Origin: Cesiribacteraceae bacterium YIM B00369
GTDB taxonomy: Bacteria > Bacteroidota > Bacteroidia > Cytophagales > Cyclobacteriaceae
Direction: 5' to 3'
Length of the DNA: 64,000 nucleotides
Assembly: GCA_017948555.1 (NCBI GenBank)
Contig: JAFMYY010000004.1
Span: forward strand, 186,001-250,000
The position numbers were made by a program, and so were the translations under genes. The notes under the pieces are model-generated. The model saw only the letters and a list, made by a program, of their open reading frames with translations. It was not told the DNA's origin and searched no databases. Within the stretch, counting starts at the first letter, position 1. Each line of letters begins with the position of its first letter. Below are positions 45,061-54,715 of the stretch, piece by piece.

Positions 45061-48000
45061 TTAAAACAGGGCCTGCACCATCATTCTGCCTATATTCACC
45101 ACCGGCTGACCTTCTGATTGCCTGCCTTCATAGGTAAGGTTTAACTGCAGCCCCTTCAGAAGTTTTTGCTGGAGATTGAGGCTCCATACCCAGTTCGTCC
45201 CCGGACGCAGGGCTTCAAGCATATTATAAGCAGCAGGTGAATTTTCCTGCCCTGCAAATTTTATATGAACCTGCCGGATTTCCGTACTGACAGCCGTATT
45301 TCCAAGTCTGCTGTAACGGATTTTCAAATTCGTATTTGACAGCCTGGCTGATTCAGCCATTTCAGTATTGATCGTATTCTTCTTCTGTTCCACTGATCCT
45401 CCTGCAGTCAGCTGAACATCCATACCCGGCGTCCAGCTAAGCTCCGGGGCTAATTCTTTTGTGTGCACATAAAACTGCTGCTGCTTCAGGAATTCAGATA
45501 AATTAGCCTGGCTACCCCGGATGGCTTCAAGCCTGAACCCCCAGCTGCGGCCAATATTATATCTGTAACCGAGCAGGTATTGCTTACGCTGATCTGTCTC
45601 AAATCCGGCAGACAGCAGTTGCTTACGCTGCTGCGAAAGTAAAGAACCATCTAGCCCCCAGTGAGGGTCAGGTTTCTTATAAAAGATATTCATCTGAAGC
45701 GACTGCCTTGTATTTAATAAGTCCTCATTCTGCACCGCTCCGCTAAAAGGCATAAAGCGTTCCCAAATCCCCTCCTCTGTTCCTTTTTTACTTACCCGCA
45801 CACTTACATTTCCCGAAAAACGTGACAGCACATTTTTTACCCCCTGCTTATCCTGCCACGCTTTTATTTCACGGAAGGATAATCTATAATTCAATTCGCC
45901 GGTAAAGGCCAGAATAAAATCAGAATTTGGCACAAAAATCCTGAGGTACTCCTTCTCATCGGGATTAATTGCTTCATGGAACTCACTCAGCTCCTGTATG
46001 CCATTGCCATTTCCATCTCTCCAGGTGTGCGTGCCCTCCCCCGCCGGAACTCTCACATACACATAATCACGCCGCAGTTCCCTCCCGCTGCCAACGGTAT
46101 AGGTGAGTTCAGAGCGAAGGCCATTTTTCAAAAAATTGCCCAGCCAGTTTATTTGCCCCGTCAGTATTTTCTCCACAGGATCTCCGCCGGTGGTATCTCC
46201 ATAATAAGTACTATGGCGGTAGCTGATGAGTGACCTGATTTTCTGATTTCTGATCTGGTCACTTTCAAAACTTAAACTACCTGTGTGAGCCATATTGGCA
46301 CGAACAAATTCCCCTTCAGCAGGCAGCCTGTCTTCCCTGTTGCTATACTCAAACCGCACATTGCTAAGAGTGGCGGCTCCGCTTTGCAGAAACAGGCTGT
46401 GCTCCCGGTAATTCATCATGGTACTCAAAAGGGAATCGGTACCGATGGAGCGGGTAGCCTGCCTGTCGGCAGTATAGCGGTAGCCAGGAACCCATTTCGG
46501 GAAATGAAGGGCCGCAGTGCTTTGCCAGCGCAGCCAGCGGATATCCCTGTCGGGCTGTTGGTTATGCAGCAAAAACTGCTGGCTGCTTAACCGGAAAAGT
46601 CCGATCTGTCTGGCTACTCCCACATCCTGCTGCCAGCCATTCACAAGGTTTCCTTTTTGCCTGCCTGCTACCTTATACAGAAAGTAGTTAAGTTCATCTT
46701 TCCGTAAACCAGCGTTCACAGTAAGGATGTGGTCATGGTAAGCATCTGCCGCTGCGCCACTACTACTAAACCCCTTTACGGTTGCCAGGCCCCAGTCGCG
46801 GTCGAACTCCATTGTACGGAAGCGGTCAACAGGATTAAAATTGCTCTGCACAAATTCGTAATCAACACCTGCTTCCCATTTATATTTTTCATTAAAAAAG
46901 GATGGCAGGCCCTGCATACGATAAGCAGATTTCACTCCCACACCTTTATCATCTGCCTTATTTAAGTCAGAAAACAGGTTCATATCATTATCAGAAACAG
47001 CAACTTCTGCAGTTACGCTCTGGTAAGGATCGATTTTGTAGCTAAGACCGGAAGCGACCATATTCTGCATAGTTGCCGGAGTTAAAATACGGACAGTCTC
47101 AAACCGTCCTCTTTTTTCCCCGTCAACAGGAGCTACATATTCATATATCTTTCCTTTTCCTATAAATTCTTTAAATATATAGTTTCCATTTCCCTGCCCC
47201 ACATCCGCAAAAGAAAGCTGGTAAAATGCCGCTGCAGGATCATTGGAAAATTCATAATAAACGTTCGCATGCCCGGCAGGTCCTTTTTCCTCAACTTTCC
47301 GGTACAGCAGCAGATTTTCATTGTAGCCCACACTGTCAATTGCTGCCACAAAAATTCCCTCCGGCTGATCACCTGCCTGGCTGAGCTGTTCTTTCTGCTG
47401 ATCGTTCAGGTTTACCGCAAGCGGCTGGTGCTTATTATCCTTCTCCTGGTAAAAATGACTGTACAGTTTCCATTTGCCCAATTCCTGCACATGGGAAGCA
47501 TTTAAAATGCTTCTGGAATAACTCTGGTCAGAATATTCATAATCAATCCGGATACGCGAATAACGGGTAATAATAATTCCGGGATTAAATATGATCTCCC
47601 CCAGGTTGTAATCAATGATATATTCATAATTAAACCCTCTTCTGAGCAACCTGCCATCGAGGTAAACTTTTTCGGAATTGGAGAGGATCATCACGAATTG
47701 TTGCCCCCCGGGCCCGGGAAGTTTGTAAGGCCCTGAAAGACCATCGACCGGCTCAACATTTACCGATGCAAACTTTCCTTTTGCCAGGGCAAGGCCAGTT
47801 TCTGTACGGGAATTTCCCTTACCCAGTAAAGGGTACCCGGTATTGAAAGAAAGCCCCTGCACATTTTTAAGGTACTTAAGAAAATAAGAATCATGCTGCT
47901 GCAGGACTATATCTCCCGCAGTAAGAGAATGCTGTTCATTATAAAGCTGAATATAAACCTTATCGAATTCCTGCAAATGCCGGGTATTTCCTTCGGGCTG

Positions 48001-48534
48001 AAAAGGTATATTCTGGTCTGAAATGGCTGCCCTGATGTTGATGTTGTCGGATAATTTCCCTTCCAGCTGCAGGTTCAGAGTGGACTGAACGAAAACGTTC
48101 TGCCTGTTGCCAAAGGAAATTCCTCTGGTTATGCTCCCGCTCTTCTGCAGGCTGTCGGTGGCAAACAACTCCTCTTTAAGGTGAGAGGCCACCTTTTCTC
48201 TTGCAGGGTATTCAAACAATGCCATTGAATCGTATTCCTGCAGGGTACGGTTATAAAAGGAATGATGCAGCGCATATGGCAGTGTTTTATAGCAAACTAA
48301 AAGGCTATCAGGCAGGGTTCCGGGGGTAAAATGAATCTGCCCTGTAGTTAAATCATAGGTTATTACAGTGGTGCTGTCTGCTCCTTTAACATATACAGAA
48401 GCGGGCATAACCGACAGGGAATCCAGGCTTTGCGATCCTGCCCCGGGCCTGATCCATCTGCATTTTTCAGACACCACCTGGCCTTCCACCCAAAGTGGTA
48501 AAAAAAGAAGGATAAGAAGGCATAACCTGTACAT
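45061..48534 (-). CDS. Large secreted protein, probable outer-membrane beta-barrel
   Basis: This 1157-residue protein has a clear signal peptide (MYRLCLLILLFLPLWVEGQ). The rest is dominated by alternating hydrophobic/polar strands and aromatic-rich segments such as RGISFGNRQNVFVQSTLNL, LKYLKNVQGLSFNTGYPLL and YIIDYNLGEIIFNPGI. It ends KGLQLNLTYEGRQS and GRMMVQALF with a terminal Phe, as outer-membrane beta-barrels do. I recognise no named family; it resembles long conserved hypothetical proteins of Cytophagales. It follows the histidine kinase by 4 bases, so the two are co-transcribed and probably translationally coupled. Role unknown; surface or envelope function is an inference. Confidence 0.8.
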   Translation of the reverse strand: MYRLCLLILLFLPLWVEGQVVSEKCRWIRPGAGSQSLDSLSVMPASVYVKGADSTTVITYDLTTGQIHFTPGTLPDSLLVCYKTLPYALHHSFYNRTLQEYDSMALFEYPAREKVASHLKEELFATDSLQKSGSITRGISFGNRQNVFVQSTLNLQLEGKLSDNINIRAAISDQNIPFQPEGNTRHLQEFDKVYIQLYNEQHSLTAGDIVLQQHDSYFLKYLKNVQGLSFNTGYPLLGKGNSRTETGLALAKGKFASVNVEPVDGLSGPYKLPGPGGQQFVMILSNSEKVYLDGRLLRRGFNYEYIIDYNLGEIIFNPGIIITRYSRIRIDYEYSDQSYSRSILNASHVQELGKWKLYSHFYQEKDNKHQPLAVNLNDQQKEQLSQAGDQPEGIFVAAIDSVGYNENLLLYRKVEEKGPAGHANVYYEFSNDPAAAFYQLSFADVGQGNGNYIFKEFIGKGKIYEYVAPVDGEKRGRFETVRILTPATMQNMVASGLSYKIDPYQSVTAEVAVSDNDMNLFSDLNKADDKGVGVKSAYRMQGLPSFFNEKYKWEAGVDYEFVQSNFNPVDRFRTMEFDRDWGLATVKGFSSSGAAADAYHDHILTVNAGLRKDELNYFLYKVAGRQKGNLVNGWQQDVGVARQIGLFRLSSQQFLLHNQQPDRDIRWLRWQSTAALHFPKWVPGYRYTADRQATRSIGTDSLLSTMMNYREHSLFLQSGAATLSNVRFEYSNREDRLPAEGEFVRANMAHTGSLSFESDQIRNQKIRSLISYRHSTYYGDTTGGDPVEKILTGQINWLGNFLKNGLRSELTYTVGSGRELRRDYVYVRVPAGEGTHTWRDGNGNGIQELSEFHEAINPDEKEYLRIFVPNSDFILAFTGELNYRLSFREIKAWQDKQGVKNVLSRFSGNVSVRVSKKGTEEGIWERFMPFSGAVQNEDLLNTRQSLQMNIFYKKPDPHWGLDGSLLSQQRKQLLSAGFETDQRKQYLLGYRYNIGRSWGFRLEAIRGSQANLSEFLKQQQFYVHTKELAPELSWTPGMDVQLTAGGSVEQKKNTINTEMAESARLSNTNLKIRYSRLGNTAVSTEIRQVHIKFAGQENSPAAYNMLEALRPGTNWVWSLNLQQKLLKGLQLNLTYEGRQSEGQPVVNIGRMMVQALF

Positions 48535-48538
48535 TTTT

Positions 48539-51500
48539 TTACACTAAAGGTAATTCAATGTAAAAACAGGTACCTTTACCGGATTCTGTTTCAAACCAGA
48601 TCCTGCCTCCCGCATGTTCAATGCCCCTTTTCGCAATTGCCAGCCCTAAGCCTGAACCTGTATATTTTGTACTGAAATTCGGCACAAAAACCTTTTCTCT
48701 TACTGAAGGATCAATGCCTTCTCCATTATCACGGATTTCAATAAAAACCTTACCCGCCCCTGTTTCCTGCAGCTCCACCTCTATGTGTGCCTCCCTTGTA
48801 TCCGGCACTGCCTGTATTCCATTAAGGATCAGGTTATTGAAAGTCCGCTGCATCATTTGCTCATCGCCCAGCACAACAAAGCTTCCCGCCGGAATGGAGG
48901 CTACAATTTCATGTTCCTGATTTGAGTACAGGCTTACCACTCCTTTAAGTACAACGGCAATATCGAATTTCTCCAGCCTGGGAACAGGCATTTTGGCAAA
49001 GGCAGAAAAAGAAGTTGCAATATCACTTAGCGTATCAATCTGGTCCAGGATAGACTTCACCGATTTCTCCACAAGCTCTTCATCCCTGCCACTTTCCAGT
49101 TTACCGCGCAGCATCCTGCTCAGGTGCTGCAGGCTCAGCTTCATAGGCGTGAGCGGGTTCTTAATTTCATGGGCCACCTGCTTGGCCATTTCCCTCCAGG
49201 CCGATTCTTTTTCTGAACGTGATAAAGCTTCCTTGCTTTCCTGCAGGTTGGCCAGCATAGAATTATATTCCCGTACAAGCTTTCCTATTTCATCATCTGT
49301 ATTCCATTGAAGAGGCTCATTTTTACCGGTTAAGCTCACCTGCTTCATTTTTTGGGCAATGTACCTGAGAGGTTCAGTTAATTCCCTTGAAAGCAGGTAC
49401 AGCAAACCAAAGAATATAATAAACAGCCAGGCAAAAATATTGACAATATTGCTGAATACGGCAGAAAGCTGTTGCTGCAGCTCATAACCGGACTCAAAAA
49501 AAGGCAGGCTCAAAATACCCAGCAGGGCACCCGTACGGGATGACCTGACAGCCATATAAGCTGATTTGTACTTCAGGGTATTTACCGTTTCTGTAAGAAT
49601 AAGCTGGCGGTTATTCTGCTCCCTGATTTCTGCCAGTGCAAGCGGGTTAATATAAGCAGCAAGGTAATTTTGCTGATAAATAACAGGCTGGTTAGTGGCC
49701 AGTAAACGGCCACTGGTATTGAACAGATGGATGTCCACTTCGGCATAACCTGAAATACCGGCAAGGGTATTTGACAGGTACTCATTATCCTGTGAAAATG
49801 TTGTCCTGCTGTCCAGTTCATCGGCAATGGTACGGCTGATCCTCTCGGCTTTATCAAAATACTGTTCTTCAGTTGTTCTCTTAAATGAAGAATTGATCAG
49901 GCTTAATGTTGTGGCTCCTACGGCAAAGAGGGGCAGAAAAACAGCAAAATTGAGATACAACTGTATTTTTGTGGTAAAATCAAGCCTGTTCATTGAAAAA
50001 CCGTACCAGACAATGTAACCTAACACCCCAAGGGTTACCCAAAATATACTGAGCAGGAACAAAAACGAAAAATTTGATATGATAAAGTAACCCGGCTCAG
50101 CTACATCTGAAATTATCACCACCTGCCCCTTCTGATCTTTTATACCAAAATGATGATATCCTTCAGCTTCAATTCCACTGGTATACAAATCAGGATTCCC
50201 GAGAAAATTCTCCGGCAGCTGATGAATATAATCGAATTCGCCGGCATTATACTCCATTCTTCCTCTTTTGAACAGGGCATAATTAAAGCGGCTGCTCTGC
50301 GGGTCCTGCAACCTTTGACCAAAGAACAGTTCAGGATAAATGGTATTGGATAAATACCTTTTAAGGGCAAGGTCTATAATTATATAACCCAGCGGTCTTG
50401 AGCCCTGCATTACCGGAATAAATTGCTGATACCTCTTTCCGGGAGTTACAGGATTCTGGTCATTTAAAAGATACAATCCGGGGTAGTCTGTTTCCTTACC
50501 GGCTTCCCCTGCCCTCCTTTCCAATGCATGGTAATTCAGGTAACGGTTAGGATGGTTAATGACACTCCCGTCCACATTAAACAACAAAACGGAAGCATCA
50601 TACTTATCAAAATACCTGGTGAGATAAAGCCTCCTTATTTTTTGTTCAATTCCTTCCTTACTGAAAAGCGGACTGAAGAACCTGCTTTTAATAAAAGGGT
50701 CTTCCTTGATTTTTTTAACCGTTTCTGAAAGCAGGTATTCACCTATAAGGTCATGTTCGGTAAGAATAACAGTGGCAAAGCGTTCTTTTAACAGGAGCCG
50801 GTTTTGCCGGAAATAATCATATATAGAAAGGGAGCCGGCAAAAGCACTGATAATAGCACTGAAGAAAATGAAAACAAATAACTGGTAATTATAAGGCCTG
50901 ATAATGTTTTTCCGCTGAACCAGAAGAAAAACTATGAAATAAAGCACAACAGCTGCACTTACGTACCGTAAAACAGGAACCCAGAACCCTGATACAAAGA
51001 ATAAAAGTCCAATACCGAAATACCAGACCAAACCCTGACGGTAGGTTTTAAATAGGTTGTGCAGGCATACACTTATAATATAATTGAACAGGACATAAAC
51101 AAAGGTAAGTACACAGAAGATAAACCAGGAAACTGCTTTAAACTCATCTACCTCCACATTACCGGTTATATCCAGCGAGTATTGGGCATGAAAGATCAGT
51201 TCATGTAACAACTGGTAATGAAACAACAACAAAGAGAAATGAAGAATCGCCATTCCCAGTATTAATCCTTTTCTTCCTTCCCTGTTAATAAACCATTCCC
51301 GGATTTCACTCCTGTACCTTTGCCAGACCTTAACAACCAAAAACGCCACCAATAACCAGGAAAGCGTATTCAGCAAATAGTCTCCAAGGGAAGGATTTAC
51401 AAAGGAAGAAGCGTAATACTCAGGATCGAAAAGCCCGAAAGGATAAAGAGAATACGGAAAACGGGTCCACAGCATTACTCCCCTGAGTAAGATAAGCCCT

Positions 51501-52240
51501 GTAAGCAAAAGACTAAAGGAGGAGGCTGTTTTTCCTGAGTTCAGTAAATCAATGCTTATTTTGCTTAAACCAATGGCAAAGCAAACAACTGACAATAACA
51601 GGAAGAGGGAGGTAAACAGTTTATACCGGTTAGGGCCGGCAATATAACCTTTACCCAAAGAAACCTGGAAAAGAGGTGTATCTCCGGCAACATAAATTGT
51701 TCCTTCTCCCAAATTTTGCGGCGGGGAAACAGTAAAATCAGGGTGAGAGAAAATTTCCTTGTTATACCTGTTCCCCGGTGGCGCCTGTTCGGCAGTTCGG
51801 GTTAAAGGAATAAGCATAACCACCTCAAAAAGTTGTTGCCTGGCAACATCTACCTTCTGTTGTTTAATGGCAATATATTGCCCCTGTTGTAATTCAAGAA
51901 ACCTGTACCTGAATTTTCCGGCCAGAGATTCGTAGGATGGCACAAAGTGATAGTCAGACCAGTACCATGTTGATTGGTTACGGAAAATATAATATTCAAA
52001 AGGAAGGCCGGCAGGCAATTCGCTGAATGGTTCCCTGTTTTCACCCGAAAGCACCTGCAAAACAAGATCCATTCCGGCTTCTGCAAGAACTAACTGTCCT
52101 TCCAGATTACTTTCTACCTGCTTAAAATATCTGTCAGGCTGACTAAAGTACCAGCTGCTCAACAGATAAAGCAGGCTCCCGGCAAGGGCGCTGAGCATTC
52201 CTAACCAAATAAACCGATATTTTGCTGTTTTAAAAGCCAA
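48539..52240 (-). CDS. Large multi-pass sensor histidine kinase, NtrY-like core
   Basis: This 1233-residue sensor has a first membrane segment at residues 10-30, an outside loop, then about seven segments between 215 and 480. A second outside region, two more segments near 720-790, a periplasmic sensor-like region (about 800-930) and a last segment (LFIIFFGLLYLL) precede a HAMP linker. The HisKA H-box is AHEIKNPLTPMKLSLQHL, of the NtrY type. The ATPase domain has the N-box NNLILNGIQAV and the G-boxes DNGEGID and GSGLGLAIAK. No receiver domain and no response-regulator gene lie nearby. It is the first gene of a two-gene unit with the beta-barrel protein, suggesting an envelope signal. The start ATG gives MAFKTAKYRF directly before the first segment. 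Confidence 0.92.
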   Translation of the reverse strand: MAFKTAKYRFIWLGMLSALAGSLLYLLSSWYFSQPDRYFKQVESNLEGQLVLAEAGMDLVLQVLSGENREPFSELPAGLPFEYYIFRNQSTWYWSDYHFVPSYESLAGKFRYRFLELQQGQYIAIKQQKVDVARQQLFEVVMLIPLTRTAEQAPPGNRYNKEIFSHPDFTVSPPQNLGEGTIYVAGDTPLFQVSLGKGYIAGPNRYKLFTSLFLLLSVVCFAIGLSKISIDLLNSGKTASSFSLLLTGLILLRGVMLWTRFPYSLYPFGLFDPEYYASSFVNPSLGDYLLNTLSWLLVAFLVVKVWQRYRSEIREWFINREGRKGLILGMAILHFSLLLFHYQLLHELIFHAQYSLDITGNVEVDEFKAVSWFIFCVLTFVYVLFNYIISVCLHNLFKTYRQGLVWYFGIGLLFFVSGFWVPVLRYVSAAVVLYFIVFLLVQRKNIIRPYNYQLFVFIFFSAIISAFAGSLSIYDYFRQNRLLLKERFATVILTEHDLIGEYLLSETVKKIKEDPFIKSRFFSPLFSKEGIEQKIRRLYLTRYFDKYDASVLLFNVDGSVINHPNRYLNYHALERRAGEAGKETDYPGLYLLNDQNPVTPGKRYQQFIPVMQGSRPLGYIIIDLALKRYLSNTIYPELFFGQRLQDPQSSRFNYALFKRGRMEYNAGEFDYIHQLPENFLGNPDLYTSGIEAEGYHHFGIKDQKGQVVIISDVAEPGYFIISNFSFLFLLSIFWVTLGVLGYIVWYGFSMNRLDFTTKIQLYLNFAVFLPLFAVGATTLSLINSSFKRTTEEQYFDKAERISRTIADELDSRTTFSQDNEYLSNTLAGISGYAEVDIHLFNTSGRLLATNQPVIYQQNYLAAYINPLALAEIREQNNRQLILTETVNTLKYKSAYMAVRSSRTGALLGILSLPFFESGYELQQQLSAVFSNIVNIFAWLFIIFFGLLYLLSRELTEPLRYIAQKMKQVSLTGKNEPLQWNTDDEIGKLVREYNSMLANLQESKEALSRSEKESAWREMAKQVAHEIKNPLTPMKLSLQHLSRMLRGKLESGRDEELVEKSVKSILDQIDTLSDIATSFSAFAKMPVPRLEKFDIAVVLKGVVSLYSNQEHEIVASIPAGSFVVLGDEQMMQRTFNNLILNGIQAVPDTREAHIEVELQETGAGKVFIEIRDNGEGIDPSVREKVFVPNFSTKYTGSGLGLAIAKRGIEHAGGRIWFETESGKGTCFYIELPLV

Positions 52241-52612
52241 GTCACTGGAATTAAGGCGTTAAAATAATAAATTTCCCTGATTAAAGAGAAGGTTTGTACC
52301 TTATCCGGACAAAAGCACAAAAAGCCAACAGCCTGAAATACCGGAAGTTAAACAACAGCACCAAAAAGAAAATAATTACAGCAGCAGCTATAGAGATTTT
52401 GATTGGAGGCTTGCTGTAAAAGCAATAAAAAAAGGGTGGCAGTAAGTAAGAAAGGGACTCCTGCCCTATGATAGAACCTTCAGTTTATGTAAGGTTTTCC
52501 ACCCACTCCTAAAGAGATTACGGCTATGGTTAACAACAAATCCCATGAATAACCAGGAAAAACCGGCAGTAGTATTTTGTTAAACCATGTAAGGCTTTGA
52601 TGTTAAAATGAA
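52241..52612. other. Intergenic region between the respiratory cluster and the kinase gene
   Basis: This 372-base region contains no plausible gene on either strand. It should hold the end of the respiratory transcript and the promoter of the kinase unit. I see neither a clear hairpin with a T-tract nor a good minus-strand TAnnTTTG box; TGCTTTTG near 52311-52318 has one mismatch. Confidence 0.55.
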
Positions 52613-52879
52613 TCAGCTTTTAAAATATTTTGCAGGATTGAAGCTTTTCCCGTTTTTCCTGCTTGTTCTGTACCAGAAAAAAGCCATAAGAGAAAACAGA
52701 AGATAAGGTGTGACAAATAAATAAATGATACCCAGATTTAATTTGGCGCTTACGGCTACTTCTCCGGTGCTAACGTTACTTTCAAGAGAAGAACGGCACA
52801 TAGCACACTGCGCCTGCACAGCAGAATGTTGAAAAACCAATATTAAGCTAAGAAAAAACAGAATCAGGTACTTTTTCAT
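52613..52879 (-). CDS. Small CxxC membrane protein of the oxidase cluster
   Basis: This is an 88-residue protein with a signal peptide ending VQAQ, directly followed by CAMC, a CxxC motif at about residues 25-28. A single membrane segment (LGIIYLFVTPYLLFSLMAFFW) follows, then a basic cytoplasmic tail. The exposed cysteine pair next to SCO and DUF420 genes suggests a link to copper or redox handling during oxidase assembly, but that rests on position only. It is the last gene of the cluster, 40 bases after the DUF420 gene. Confidence 0.8.
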   Translation of the reverse strand: MKKYLILFFLSLILVFQHSAVQAQCAMCRSSLESNVSTGEVAVSAKLNLGIIYLFVTPYLLFSLMAFFWYRTSRKNGKSFNPAKYFKS

Positions 52880-52919
52880 CTCTTTTATATTTAAACGGAC
52901 ATCAGGCCTGAACTATGGC

Positions 52920-53510
52920 TTACTGGTAAAAAGGACTAATCATCAGGTAAACTACCACACCGGTAACTGAAACATACAACCATATCGGGTATGCCCACTT
53001 CACAATTCTTTTATGGTTAACCAGCTTACCACTTAAAGCGAAGAAAACAGCCAATAAAACAAACGGTAAAACAATAGCAGCTAATACAATATGGGTAAGC
53101 AAAATAAAATAATAGAACCCTGATGAAGAAGCTACTGCCAGCTTTTCAGAAGCATCAACAACCATATCCCCGTTTACATCGCCATATTTTACAGAGGTGG
53201 CTGAGGAGTGGTAAAGGACATAAGAAACAAGGAAAACTGCACCCAGGGCTACCGCTGCCAACATAGCCTTTTTGTGAAGCTCTGCTTTACCTTTGAGAAT
53301 GAAGTAAAGTCCGGCCACCAGCAAAACACTGGTCAGGGAATTTATTATGGCATTAAGTTTGGGCAGGAACCGGACCAGTTCAGTTGAGAGGCTTATTTTA
53401 TATGGCATAAACAATAAAACACCTACAAGAACAGGAACTACAACAGAAATAACTGTAATGGCCCGTAAAATTTGCTTATCATTTTTTGGAAACGTTGCTA
53501 ACTGACTCAT
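52920..53510 (-). CDS. DUF420 family membrane protein (CtaM-like)
   Basis: This 196-residue protein has about five membrane segments (VISVVVPVLVGVLLFM, SLTSVLLVAGLYFIL, AMLAAVALGAVFLVSYVLY, ILLTHIVLAAIVLPFVLLAVF, LYVSVTGVVVYLMI). Conserved His residues are in YHSSAT and LLTHI, and WAYPIWLYVSVTGVVVY is typical of DUF420. In Gram-positive bacteria the related CtaM is needed for aa3 oxidase assembly. The ATG overlaps the stop of the SCO gene by 4 bases, so the two are translationally coupled, which supports an assembly role. Confidence 0.9.
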   Translation of the reverse strand: MSQLATFPKNDKQILRAITVISVVVPVLVGVLLFMPYKISLSTELVRFLPKLNAIINSLTSVLLVAGLYFILKGKAELHKKAMLAAVALGAVFLVSYVLYHSSATSVKYGDVNGDMVVDASEKLAVASSSGFYYFILLTHIVLAAIVLPFVLLAVFFALSGKLVNHKRIVKWAYPIWLYVSVTGVVVYLMISPFYQ

Positions 53511-54175
53511 AATTCAAACTTTTCTTCCTGTAATAAAATTTTCATTTCAGTAACTAAGCGGTCAACATCTTCCCGGTCTGTGCCGGAATAATAACCACGA
53601 ATCCTGCGCTGGCTATCCACAAGAACAAGCCGGTCACTATGCATATCCTCAACAGTCAAATTACCTTCTCCGGTGGCCGGAAGCACAAACCCGCACCGAA
53701 GCAATTCAAAAATCCGGTCTTTTCCTCCGGTAGCAAAATTCCATTGCATTTCATGAGCCCCTGCCATAACAGAATACTGTGCCAGAACATCAGGCTGATC
53801 CACTTCAGGATCAAGTGTTACAGACAAAATCCTTACGTTCTGGTCATGGAAGAAATTACCCTGAACACGCAAAAGCTCTGAATTTACCTCCCTGCAGGTA
53901 GCAGGGCAATTGGTATAAAAGAAATTTACAACAGTGATATGATCATCAAAATAAGCTGCCGAAAGCGGCTGGCTTTTTTGATTGACCAAAGCAAAATCAG
54001 GAATATGATGCTGCCCTTCGGAGAACTGGCAATACTCAGATGACAGTTCAGCTGCATTCTGGTGATATACGGGTATAGAAAACTTATTTTCACCGAACAT
54101 CCGCAAAAAGTAAATAATGCAAACCGGAAAAATAAGCATAAGTGTTAACCCTACAAACTGTTTAGCTCTTTTCAT
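53507..54175 (-). CDS. SCO1/SenC family copper chaperone
   Basis: This 222-residue thioredoxin-fold protein is anchored by an N-terminal membrane segment (FVGLTLMLIFPVCIIYFL). The copper-binding motif is CPATC in NFFYTNCPATCREVN near residue 92, and the distal His is in EDMHSDRLVLVD. SCO proteins deliver copper to the CuA centre of oxidase subunit II, whose gene is upstream in the same cluster. It starts a short three-gene unit after a terminator and a candidate promoter, and overlaps the DUF420 gene by 4 bases. Confidence 0.94.
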   Translation of the reverse strand: MKRAKQFVGLTLMLIFPVCIIYFLRMFGENKFSIPVYHQNAAELSSEYCQFSEGQHHIPDFALVNQKSQPLSAAYFDDHITVVNFFYTNCPATCREVNSELLRVQGNFFHDQNVRILSVTLDPEVDQPDVLAQYSVMAGAHEMQWNFATGGKDRIFELLRCGFVLPATGEGNLTVEDMHSDRLVLVDSQRRIRGYYSGTDREDVDRLVTEMKILLQEEKFEL

Positions 54176-54254
54176 AGAAAATATGGTAATCTTATATCAG
54201 CCATTACAGAAAAAAGAAAGGAAATTTGATTTGCTATTATAATTTTACCCTATG

Positions 54255-54262
54255 CAAAGTTA
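54255..54262 (-). promoter_or_regulatory. Candidate -7 box upstream of the SCO gene
   Basis: On the minus strand this reads TAACTTTG, an exact TAnnTTTG match. It lies 79 bases before the SCO start and just after the oxidase-operon terminator. I see no good -33 element at the usual spacing. Confidence 0.48.
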
Positions 54263-54303
54263 GTTCGTAAGGGTTTATAAACCTTGTGGCTCAACAGAAA
54301 TGA

Positions 54304-54335
54304 CAAAAAAAAAGACCGGAAAATTCCGGTCTTTT
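54304..54335 (-). terminator. Intrinsic terminator at the end of the main oxidase operon
   Basis: On the minus strand AAAGACCGGA (54334-54325) pairs with TCCGGTCTTT (54320-54311) around a 4-base loop and runs into a T-tract to 54305. It lies 27 bases after the subunit IV stop. Confidence 0.85.
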
Positions 54336-54361
54336 ACATTTTTTTTGAAAATCAAAATACT

Positions 54362-54694
54362 TTAATAGCGAGCCCCATAAACTTCACCACCTTCTATCAG
54401 GAATGCAATAATCATCCAGATTACAAAAATGGTTGGGATCAATATCGACCATATCAAAGCTTTCATTTCGTGACGAAGGTGCATAAATTCTGCTACAATA
54501 TAAAAGGCTTTAACAATGGTAAGCCCGATGAATATTGAAACAAGCAGTGTTCCCCTTGGCATAGTAAAAGCAAGAAGGAATTCGATGGCAGTAACAACCC
54601 CAAGGATAAGGGCCGTCATCCATATTTTTTTTATGTGTTCTTTATTAGCTGGTATAACCCCAGGTTCGTCGTGTGTATCTTCGTGATGAGCCAT
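54362..54694 (-). CDS. Cytochrome c oxidase subunit IV
   Basis: This 110-residue protein has a His/Glu-rich N-terminus (MAHHEDTHDEPG) and three membrane segments: MTALILGVVTAIEFLLAF, LLVSIFIGLTIVKAFYIVAEFMHL (in two parts, LLVSIFIGLTIVKAFYIV and AEFMHL) and LIWSILIPTIFVIWMIIAFL. The VKAFYIVAEFMHLRHE segment is the CyoD/CtaF subunit IV signature. It is the last gene before the operon terminator and follows a subunit III gene by 21 bases. Subunit IV is a small accessory subunit that helps assembly and copper-site integrity. Confidence 0.93.
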   Translation of the reverse strand: MAHHEDTHDEPGVIPANKEHIKKIWMTALILGVVTAIEFLLAFTMPRGTLLVSIFIGLTIVKAFYIVAEFMHLRHEMKALIWSILIPTIFVIWMIIAFLIEGGEVYGARY

Positions 54695-54715
54695 TATAGT
54701 AATGTTTTAATTTTA

